36,813 nucleotides of DNA, taken from assembly GCA_937967375.1 (NCBI GenBank), contig CALCJF010000097.1, positions 1 through 36,813 on the forward strand, in the 5' to 3' direction. The notes below the pieces were generated by a model. That model saw nothing but the letters and a program-made list of their open reading frames with translations, had not been told where the DNA came from and did not search any database. A program made the position numbers and the translations under genes. Below, in pieces: positions 16,394 to 22,938 of the stretch. Source of the DNA: an uncultured Leucobacter sp. Lineage in GTDB: Bacteria; Actinomycetota; Actinomycetes; Actinomycetales; Microbacteriaceae. Within the stretch, counting starts at the first letter, position 1. Every line of letters starts with the position of its first letter.

Positions 16394-17655
16394 GCGACGC
16401 GCTCCGCGATGTCGCTGCGGTGCTGGCCGCCCTCGAGCGAGAGGCTGCCGATGCCGGCGTAGGCCCGGTCGCGCGCCTTGGCAAACGACTCGCCCCGCGC
16501 GACGACGCCGAGCACCCGGCCGCCTGTCGCGATCCAACGCCCTGCCTCGTCGCGCGCCGTCGCGGCGTGCACGAGGTGGGTGTGCTCGGGCGCACCGGCC
16601 AACTCTCCGTTATTGGAAATTCCAATAACCTCACGGCCCGTGGTGACATCGCCCGGATACCCCTCGCTGGCGAGCACGACGACCACTGCAACATCGTCGC
16701 TGAACGACGGGTCGGGCAGCTCATCGAGCCGGCCCTCGGCCGCGGCGAGCAGGTACTCGCTGAGCGCCGACGTCATGCGCGACAGCACCACCTGAGTCTC
16801 GGGATCGCCGAAGCGCGCATTGAACTCGATCACCCGGGTGCCCGAGGCGGTCACGATCAGCCCGCAGTAGAGCAGGCCGACAAACGGGGTGCCTTCGGCT
16901 TCGAGCTGGCGCACAGTCGGCAGCGCGACGGTGTCGGTGATCTGCTGCACGAAGTCTTCGCCAACCCACGGCAGCGGCGAGTATGCGCCCATGCCGCCCG
17001 TGTTCGGGCCCTGGTCGCCATCGAAGATGCGCTTGTAGTCTTGCGCCGGGCTGAGCGGGCGCACATTGTGGCCGTCTGCGAAGAAGAAGAGCGAGACCTC
17101 TTGGCCGTCAAGAAACTCCTCGATCAGCACCTCGCCGTGCGGCGCCCAAGTGGCGATGTGATCGAGCGCAGCCTGGCGATCCTCGGTCACCAGCACACCC
17201 TTGCCCGCCGCGAGGCCGTCGGCCTTCACTACGTACGGTGCACCGAACTCGTCAAGCACCCGAGCGCCCTCTGCGATGTCGGCGACGCGGCTCGCGCGGC
17301 CGGTTGGCACGCCGGCTTCTGCCATGATGCGCTTCGCGAAGGCCTTCGAGCCCTCGAGCTGTGCGGCGGCCTGGTTCGGTCCGAAGACGGGCACGCCAGC
17401 AGTGCGAAGCGGATCGGCAACGCCCGCGACGAGCGGTGCTTCGGGGCCGATCACCACGAGCTCGCTGCCCTGCTCGCGCACGAACGCCAGCACGGCAGCG
17501 GGGTCGGTGTAGTCGAGCGCCGGGGTCTCGACTCCCGCGGCCGAAATGCCCGCATTTCCGGGGGCACACACCACCTCATGCGAGGCCGACTCGCTGAGGA
17601 GCGCTTTGACGATGGCGTGTTCGCGGGCGCCGGGCCCCAGCACGAGAATCTTCAC
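16390..17655 (-). CDS. purD: Phosphoribosylamine-glycine ligase (GAR synthetase)
   Basis: ATP-grasp ligase that joins glycine to phosphoribosylamine, step 2 of purine synthesis. At 421 aa it has normal length. Domains in order are the N-terminal domain (MKILVLGPGAREHAI), a loop with FGPNQAAAQLEGSKAFAK, the ATP-grasp core with VKADGLAAGKGV and GGMGAYSP, and the metal-binding NARFGDPETQ. The GTG start at 17655 is set by a TAGGCT box (17662-17667, minus strand) ending 6 nt upstream, which predicts a leaderless message. An unusual feature of the 3' end is only the ATGA overlap with purC. Confidence 0.96.
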   Translation of the reverse strand: MKILVLGPGAREHAIVKALLSESASHEVVCAPGNAGISAAGVETPALDYTDPAAVLAFVREQGSELVVIGPEAPLVAGVADPLRTAGVPVFGPNQAAAQLEGSKAFAKRIMAEAGVPTGRASRVADIAEGARVLDEFGAPYVVKADGLAAGKGVLVTEDRQAALDHIATWAPHGEVLIEEFLDGQEVSLFFFADGHNVRPLSPAQDYKRIFDGDQGPNTGGMGAYSPLPWVGEDFVQQITDTVALPTVRQLEAEGTPFVGLLYCGLIVTASGTRVIEFNARFGDPETQVVLSRMTSALSEYLLAAAEGRLDELPDPSFSDDVAVVVVLASEGYPGDVTTGREVIGISNNGELAGAPEHTHLVHAATARDEAGRWIATGGRVLGVVARGESFAKARDRAYAGIGSLSLEGGQHRSDIAERVA

Positions 17656-17661
17656 CCCTCA

Positions 17662-17667
17662 AGCCTA
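17662..17667 (-). promoter_or_regulatory. Leaderless-type -10 box of purD
   Basis: TAGGCT on the minus strand, 6 nt before the GTG of purD. This matches the actinobacterial TAnnnT box placed to start transcription at the start codon itself. purM has the same hexamer in a near-identical position (7-nt spacer). Confidence 0.6.
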
Positions 17668-17870
17668 AGCGATGCCGGATGCCTCATAGCTCGGCATGCG
17701 ACGGTGCGAAGCCGACGGCGACTCGAAAACGAGGGCGGCTAAGCTGGTAGGCGGCGTTCACAGTGTCGGAACACTCCGATCGGCGGGCGTTGCCGCTGAA
17801 CAAATTGCGAGTGGATCGCGCTGTGTTTGCGCAGTCTGTCAAAGGGATTCACCAGCGACCAGACGTCTAG

Positions 17871-17903
17871 GTGGAAATAACTTATGCTGGCGGTACATTC
17901 CAC
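17871..17903 (+). promoter_or_regulatory. Predicted aminotransferase promoter within an inverted repeat
   Basis: A -10-like TATGCT (17883-17888) is bracketed by GTGGAA (17871-17876) and TTCCAC (17898-17903), a perfect 6-bp inverted repeat spaced by 21 nt. No good -35 is visible, which suits an activator-dependent or weak promoter. The rest of the 290-bp gap from 17656 holds only short imperfect repeats (for example AGTGT/ACACT near 17762) and no leader peptide rich in aromatic codons. Confidence 0.4.
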
Positions 17904-17945
17904 AACGATGTGCCGATGGCGATCAAGCAACGAATTCGAGGAAGA

Positions 17946-18998
17946 ATGGTCAAGCAGCGCGAAAGCGTCACGCAGTTGCCCGCGTACGTGCAGGGAAAGT
18001 CGATTCCCGGCGCAGTCAAACTCTCGTCAAACGAGAACCCGTACCCGCCGCTCGAGTCGGTGGCGCAGGTCGTGCGCGATCAGGCAGCCTCGATCCAGCT
18101 GTACCCTGACATGGGCGCCGTCGCGGTTCGAGAGCGGATCGCAGAGCACTGCGGCGTGCAGGCCGAGAACGTTGCTGTTGGAGCTGGCTCTGTTGAAGTA
18201 GCGAGCCAACTGATCTCTGCGGCGGCGGGCGAAGGCGACGAGGTTGTCTTTGCATGGCGCTCGTTCGAGGCCTACCCGATTCTTGTGCGCATCGCCGGTG
18301 CCACCCCGGTCATGGTGCCCTTGACCTCTGATGATCGCCACGACCTCACCGCGATGGCCGCGGCGATCAACGATCGCACCCGGCTCGTGCTCGTGTGCAA
18401 CCCCAACAACCCGACCGGTGCTGGCGTGACAACCGCCGAGCTCGATGAATTTATGGCGCGCGTGCCGAGCGATGTACTTGTCGTGGTTGACGAGGCCTAC
18501 GTGCACTTCAACGATGACCCGAACTCGGCAGACGGACTGGATTTCTTCAATCGCTACGAGAACGTTGCCGTGCTGCACACCTTCTCAAAGGCATACGGCC
18601 TTGCGGGCCTGCGCATCGGTTATGCGATTGCCCGCGTCGACGTCGCTGAGAATCTGCGTCGCGTCGCGGTGCCGTTCGGTGTCAGCTCGCTCGCGCAGCA
18701 GGCAGCCATTGCCTCACTCAACGCCGAGGCAGAGCTCGACGAGCGGGTGCAGGTGATTATCGACGAGCGGGCGCGCATGATTGAAGAGCTTCGTGGCCGC
18801 GGCTGGACCGTGCGTGAAGCGCTCGGCAACTTCGTGTGGCTTCGCACCGGCGATCGCACCCCTGAGATCGATGCGGCACTGCGCGAGCACGCGGTGATCG
18901 CACGGGCGTATGGCACAGACGGCATTCGTGTCACGATCGGCTCAGCCGAGATGAACGATCGCTTTCTTGCGGCGATCGCGGGCGTTGAAGCCGTCTGA
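17946..18998 (+). CDS. hisC: Histidinol-phosphate / aromatic amino acid aminotransferase
   Basis: Fold-type I PLP aminotransferase of 350 aa, in the HisC/Pat group. Motifs: KLSSNENPYPP near the N-terminus, VCNPNNPTGAGV, VVVDEAYVHF, and the PLP lysine Lys215 in TFSKAYGLAGLRIGYA; a late Arg (RVTIGSAEMNDRF) binds the substrate carboxylate. The start is the ATG at 17946 with GAGGAA just upstream; an ATG at 17916 is an alternative. HisC and the aromatic aminotransferase Pat cannot be split by motif alone. The next operon is a TrpXYZ-type importer and no other his gene is near, so a role in phenylalanine/tyrosine transamination is at least as likely as histidine synthesis (inference). Confidence 0.88.
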   Translation: MVKQRESVTQLPAYVQGKSIPGAVKLSSNENPYPPLESVAQVVRDQAASIQLYPDMGAVAVRERIAEHCGVQAENVAVGAGSVEVASQLISAAAGEGDEVVFAWRSFEAYPILVRIAGATPVMVPLTSDDRHDLTAMAAAINDRTRLVLVCNPNNPTGAGVTTAELDEFMARVPSDVLVVVDEAYVHFNDDPNSADGLDFFNRYENVAVLHTFSKAYGLAGLRIGYAIARVDVAENLRRVAVPFGVSSLAQQAAIASLNAEAELDERVQVIIDERARMIEELRGRGWTVREALGNFVWLRTGDRTPEIDAALREHAVIARAYGTDGIRVTIGSAEMNDRFLAAIAGVEAV

Positions 18999-19106
18999 CA
19001 GCTCACCCTTGCTGCTTGTCTCGTCTGTGGGGCAGGCGGTGTCTTTGCGCGCGAGCGCGAATCAGTTTTCATTTCACCAACAACACAGTAAGTAAGGAAC
19101 AAGCAC

Positions 19107-20093
19107 ATGAAACGTCAGCTTCTGACAGGCATCGCACTTGCCGCTGCGGGCGCACTTGCACTCGCAGGCTGCAGCAATGGCGGCAGCGAATCGACCGATA
19201 ATGGTGGCGACGCAGCCTCCTACAAGATCGGCATCAGCCAGCTGGTGCAGCATCCCGCACTTGACGCGGCGACCGCCGGCTTCCAGAAGGCTTTCGACGA
19301 CGCAGGTGTCGACGTCGAGTTCGACGTGCAGAACGCGAACGGTGAGCAGGCCACCGCAGTGACCATCGCGCAGACCTTCGCTTCGCAGGATCTCGACCTC
19401 GTGCTTGCGGTTGCGACCCCGGCGGCTCAGGCGCTCGCTCAGGCGATCACCGACAAGCCCGTGCTGTTCACCGCAGTCACCGACGCTGTCGCGGCTGAGC
19501 TGGTCGACTCGAACGAGAAGCCCGGCGGAAATATCACTGGCACCAGCGACATGGCCCCGATCGATGAACAGCTGAAGCTGCTCAAGGAGCTCGTACCGGA
19601 TGCCAAGAAGGTCGGCATCGTCTACGCCTCGGGCGAGGTCAACTCGCAGGTGCAGGTTGATGCCGCTGAGAAGGCTGCTCCCGACCTGGGCCTCGAGATT
19701 GTCTCGACGACCGTGACCACTGCGAACGACATTCAGCAGGCGACCGAGGCACTCGGCGATGTCGACGCGATCTACGTGCCGACCGACAACATGGTCGTTT
19801 CGGGCATCTCGTCGCTCGTTCAGGTCGCTGAGGCCAAGCAGATCCCCGTGATCGGTGCTGAGTCAGGCACCGTCGAGGGCGGTGCGGTTGCAACGCTCGG
19901 TATCGACTACGAACAGCTCGGCTACCAGACCGGTGAGATGGCGCTCAAGATTCTGCAGGATGGCGCAGATCCCGCGACCATGCCCGTCGAGGTCTCGAAG
20001 ACCTTCACCTATGTTGTCAACCCGGGCGCCGCTGAGCGCATGGGCGTGACGATCCCCAAGGAGATCCTCGACCAGGCAGAGACCGTCGAGTAA
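19107..20093 (+). CDS. TrpX-type ABC transporter, substrate-binding lipoprotein
   Basis: Lipoprotein of 328 aa that binds the cargo of a TrpXYZ-type importer (COG2984/ABC_sub_bind family). The signal is MKRQLLTGIALAAAGALAL followed by the lipobox LAGC with Cys22. The mature part shows KIGISQLVQHPALDAATAGF, the family opening, then DLVLAVATPAAQALAQA, KVGIVYASGEVNSQVQ and VYVPTDNM-like text (IYVPTDNMVVSG). Homologues have been linked to tryptophan or tyrosine uptake in Firmicutes because of T-box control; no T-box is visible here. A good ribosome site (AAGGA) is 9 nt upstream. The 108 bp after the aminotransferase gene has no clear terminator, so read-through is possible. Confidence 0.88.
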   Translation: MKRQLLTGIALAAAGALALAGCSNGGSESTDNGGDAASYKIGISQLVQHPALDAATAGFQKAFDDAGVDVEFDVQNANGEQATAVTIAQTFASQDLDLVLAVATPAAQALAQAITDKPVLFTAVTDAVAAELVDSNEKPGGNITGTSDMAPIDEQLKLLKELVPDAKKVGIVYASGEVNSQVQVDAAEKAAPDLGLEIVSTTVTTANDIQQATEALGDVDAIYVPTDNMVVSGISSLVQVAEAKQIPVIGAESGTVEGGAVATLGIDYEQLGYQTGEMALKILQDGADPATMPVEVSKTFTYVVNPGAAERMGVTIPKEILDQAETVE

Positions 20094-20131
20094 CCCTCGT
20101 CGTTCCAACGAATAACCCGTAAGGAATACAC

Positions 20132-21139
20132 ATGATTGGCGCACTTGAGCTTGGGCTCATCTACGGTGTGATGGCACTCGGGGTTTATCTGACCTTCCGC
20201 GTGCTCAACTTCCCCGATCTGACAGTTGATGGAAGCTTCACCACCGGAGCCGCAACCGCAGCTGCGCTGATCGGATCCGGCGTGAACCCCGTCCTCGCCA
20301 CCCTCGCGGGTGGCGCGGCCGGGGTGATCGCGGGCATCATTACTGGTCTGCTCTACACCAAGGGCAAGATCGACGGCCTACTCGCAGGCATTCTCACCAT
20401 GATCGCGCTGTGGTCGATCAACCTCAGGATCATGGGCAAAGCGAACTTCCCTTTGCTTCGAGCCGAGACCGTGTTCACTCCGATGAAGGACGCGTCGCTG
20501 CTTGGTACCTGGGTGGGTGTCGCGATCCTCTTCGTGGCAGTTATTCTGCTCAAGTTGGTTGTCGACTGGTTCCTCTCGACGAACCTCGGCCTCTCAGTTC
20601 AGGCGACTGGCGACAACGGGCCGATGATCCGTTCCTTCGGTGTCTCGACCGACTTCACCGCTATCTTGACGCTCGGCATCTCGAACGGCATGGTCGCGCT
20701 GTGCGGTGCGATCGTCGCGCAGTACCAGGGCTTCGCCGATATCTCGATGGGCGTCGGCCTGATCCTCGTCGGCCTTGCCTCCGTGATTCTCGGCCAGGCA
20801 GTGTTCGGCCAGCGGTACATCTGGGTGGCAACCTTCGCGGTGCTCTTCGGTGCCGTGCTTTACCGCCTCATCATCTTCGGCGCGCTGCGCGTGGGCCTGA
20901 ACCCGAATGATATGAAGCTCATCACCGCCGTGCTCGTGATCGCCGCCCTGCTGCTGCCGCGTTGGGGCTTCCTGAAGAAGCTTCCGTCGCTGCGTGGGCG
21001 TGGCGGCCGCGTGCAGCCTCGAGAGCCCATGAACGCAGATCCGGCCGTCGCGCTCACCGCAGGGGTCGGAGTCGTCGAAGCGGCCGAAGCCGCGAACGCC
21101 GCGGCGCCCTCGGGTGGCGCGCAGGCTGGAAAGGAGTAG
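20132..21139 (+). CDS. TrpY-type ABC transporter permease
   Basis: Permease of 335 aa (COG4120 type) with about nine membrane helices. The first motif ALELGLIYGVMALGVYLTFRVL and the loop FPDLTVDGSF are hallmarks of this family; the latter resembles branched-chain amino acid (LivH-like) permeases. NLGLSVQATGDN precedes the coupling region. After the last helix there is a tail of about 50 residues, first basic (LRGRGGRVQPRE) and then Ala/Gly-rich, which is not typical of the family. Start ATG 20132 has AAGGA upstream, 38 bp after the lipoprotein stop; the ATPase follows after 3 bp. Confidence 0.9.
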   Translation: MIGALELGLIYGVMALGVYLTFRVLNFPDLTVDGSFTTGAATAAALIGSGVNPVLATLAGGAAGVIAGIITGLLYTKGKIDGLLAGILTMIALWSINLRIMGKANFPLLRAETVFTPMKDASLLGTWVGVAILFVAVILLKLVVDWFLSTNLGLSVQATGDNGPMIRSFGVSTDFTAILTLGISNGMVALCGAIVAQYQGFADISMGVGLILVGLASVILGQAVFGQRYIWVATFAVLFGAVLYRLIIFGALRVGLNPNDMKLITAVLVIAALLLPRWGFLKKLPSLRGRGGRVQPREPMNADPAVALTAGVGVVEAAEAANAAAPSGGAQAGKE

Positions 21140-21142
21140 CCC

Positions 21143-21934
21143 ATGCTGAAGATCGACAAGATTTCCAAGACCTTCTTCGCCGGGACTGTGAACGAGCGTC
21201 GCGCGCTCGTCGACCTCGACCTCGAGCTCGCCGAGGGCGATTTCGTCACGATCATCGGTTCGAACGGTGCGGGCAAATCGACGTTGCTGAACGCCGTCGC
21301 AGGTCGCTATTTCGTGGACTCCGGCGTTATCGAGATCGACGGCCGCAAGGTGAACAAGCTGCAGGAGCACCAGCGCGCGAAGTACATCGGGCGCGTGTTC
21401 CAGGATCCGATGGCCGGCACTGCGCCGAACCTGACGATCGAACAGAACCTCGCCCTCGCCCTTCGCCGCGGTCAGCGTCGTGGCCTGGGGCTCGCGCTCG
21501 GAGCGAAGCAGCGCGAGCGCTTCCGAACCGAGCTGCAGTCGCTCGAGCTCGGGCTCGAGAACCGTCTTCCCGCCAAGGTCGGCCTGCTCTCCGGCGGACA
21601 GCGGCAGGCGCTCTCGCTGCTGATGTCAGGGTTCACGCACCCGAGCATTCTGCTGCTCGATGAGCACACAGCCGCGCTCGACCCGCAGCGCGCGGCGCTC
21701 GTCACCGACCTGACTGAGCGCATCGTCAAGCAGGGCGGGCTCACGACCCTGATGGTCACGCATAACATGGAGCAGGCGTTGCGTCTTGGCAACCGCCTCA
21801 TCATGATGCACGAGGGTCGCATCGTCTTCCAGGCGTCTGAAGAAGAGAAGAAGACGCTGACCGTGCCCAGACTTCTTGAGGAGTTCTCGAAGATCAAGGG
21901 TGCATCGTTCGACGACCGGGCGCTGCTGAGCTAG
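21143..21934 (+). CDS. TrpZ-type ABC transporter ATP-binding protein
   Basis: ATPase of 263 aa (COG1101 type) for the preceding lipoprotein and permease. Walker A is GSNGAGKST at residues 39-47, followed by the Q-loop VFQDPMAGT, the signature LSGGQRQALS, Walker B ILLLDEHTAALDP and the H-loop MVTHNM. The Walker B ends DEH rather than the common DEP, which is a regular trait of this subfamily. AGGAG lies about 6 nt upstream of the ATG at 21143. A clear intrinsic terminator follows at 21951. Confidence 0.93.
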   Translation: MLKIDKISKTFFAGTVNERRALVDLDLELAEGDFVTIIGSNGAGKSTLLNAVAGRYFVDSGVIEIDGRKVNKLQEHQRAKYIGRVFQDPMAGTAPNLTIEQNLALALRRGQRRGLGLALGAKQRERFRTELQSLELGLENRLPAKVGLLSGGQRQALSLLMSGFTHPSILLLDEHTAALDPQRAALVTDLTERIVKQGGLTTLMVTHNMEQALRLGNRLIMMHEGRIVFQASEEEKKTLTVPRLLEEFSKIKGASFDDRALLS

Positions 21935-21950
21935 GGTAGCGAGACTGCTG

Positions 21951-21991
21951 AGGGCCAGCATGCCGAAGGGATTCGGTGTGCTGGCCCTTTT
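21951..21991. terminator. Intrinsic terminator after the TrpXYZ-type operon
   Basis: AGGGCCAGCA (21951-21960) pairs exactly with TGCTGGCCCT (21979-21988). An inner stem CCGAA/TTCGG (21963-21967 and 21972-21976) shortens the loop, and TTTT follows at 21988-21991. It terminates the transporter transcript and faces the convergent Lrp gene, which it may also end. Confidence 0.9.
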
Positions 21992-22006
21992 GCGTGCCTG
22001 AAGATT

Positions 22007-22465
22007 CTAGCGATCCCGGGGCAGCGTGCTGCTCGTGATCTGAGTGTCTTCGAAGATGATCTGTGTGCGTGTGCCGCGGACGGCTGGAATCGACTGAATC
22101 TCTTCGAGCACGACCCTTCGCAGATCTCGGTTATCGCGGGCACGCACGAGCACGATCACGTCGAACTCGCCTCCGATCAGCGCAATGTGATGCACCTCGG
22201 GAATCGATCCGAGACGCTTGCGAACCTCTTGCCACTGGGGCTGTTCGACGGCGAGTGTCACGTAGGCAGAGGCGTGCTGGCCTGCGCGAACGGGGTCGAC
22301 CTGCACGGTGAAGCCCGTAATCACCTGAGCGTCGACGAGCCGCTTGAAGCGGGCATGCGCGCTCGCTCGTGAGATATGAACCGCCTCGGCAAGTTGGGTC
22401 ATCGAGACGCGCGCATCTGCGGAAAGCACGCGAAGGATGGCAAGGTCGATGTCGTCAAGATCCAT
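22007..22465 (-). CDS. Lrp/AsnC-family transcriptional regulator
   Basis: Regulator of 152 aa with the two standard parts. An N-terminal helix-turn-helix (DLDDIDLAILRVLSADARVSMTQLAE then ISRASAHARFKRLVDAQVITGF) is followed by a RAM ligand-binding domain (HASAYVTLAVE, VHHIALIGGEFDVIVLVRARD, then VRGTRTQIIFED). The family senses amino acids and controls their transport and metabolism. Being convergent with a TrpXYZ-type importer and close to an aromatic aminotransferase, it may respond to aromatic amino acids (inference). Start chosen at the ATG at 22465, where the family's opening begins; an ATG at 22480 would add five residues. A TATATA at 22514-22519 (minus strand) is a likely -10. Confidence 0.93.
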   Translation of the reverse strand: MDLDDIDLAILRVLSADARVSMTQLAEAVHISRASAHARFKRLVDAQVITGFTVQVDPVRAGQHASAYVTLAVEQPQWQEVRKRLGSIPEVHHIALIGGEFDVIVLVRARDNRDLRRVVLEEIQSIPAVRGTRTQIIFEDTQITSSTLPRDR

Positions 22466-22938
22466 TAAGTGGGGCCCCATTGAGTCACTCGGTCGCGCAA
22501 AAGTGTCATCTGCTATATATGGCAGGTTATCGGAAATTCGTCGCGGAATGAACCAAATAGTGAGCTCTTGTCCATCCAAGCCGCCTCTGGGAGAGCAAAT
22601 TGCTTCCGAGCCGTGACCTTCTCGCCGAGATTCGGCTCATACGTCTGCGAAAAACATCGAAGCTAGGCCAAACTGTCAGCACTCTGGCGACAAAGAGTCA
22701 GATCCCGTCAACACGATATGGGCCCTCGATACGGTTGAACTGAGGCGCAAAGCTGCGCCTGCATCACACAGCTTCCGTAACTGGATCTGCCGCTTGACGA
22801 GAAGACCTCGGGGAAACAGACAAGACACCATCAGTGCCCTGTCTGAGGAAGGCGAAGCGCCCGATCGGCGCACGCCGTCGAAGAGTGCGCATGACCGGTA
22901 TTGAGGCGAACAACCGTTGTCAGAGAGGACATCTGTTC
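22466..22938. other. 473-bp divergent gap between the Lrp gene and the M28 peptidase gene
   Basis: No gene or known RNA is recognised. Visible items are an AT-rich TATATA at 22514-22519 (likely Lrp-gene -10), GAGTGACTC palindromic at about 22490-22498, and a 7-bp perfect hairpin AGGCGCA/TGCGCCT with a 4-nt loop at 22743-22760. There is also a TTGACG at 22794-22799 that could be a -35 for the peptidase but lacks a good -10. In-frame extension of the peptidase gene to 22834 is possible but unlikely. Confidence 0.5.
22743..22760. other. Small perfect hairpin
   Basis: AGGCGCA and TGCGCCT pair over 7 bp around a 4-nt loop (AAGC). No U-tract follows on either strand, so it is not a typical intrinsic terminator. 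It may be a leader stem of the peptidase transcript or a protein site. Confidence 0.35.

Noticed and set aside
18999..19106. T-box or trp-type attenuator before the TrpXYZ-type operon
   Set aside because: The 108-bp gap has no T-box core, no terminator/antiterminator pair and no leader peptide with aromatic codons.
22743..22760. Hairpin read as a small-RNA terminator
   Set aside because: There is no U-tract on either strand and no promoter at a suitable distance, so an sRNA cannot be supported.
22834..22938. Extended N-terminus of the M28 peptidase
   Set aside because: The extra 35 residues are basic and precede a clean signal peptide that starts at 22939; signal peptides are N-terminal.
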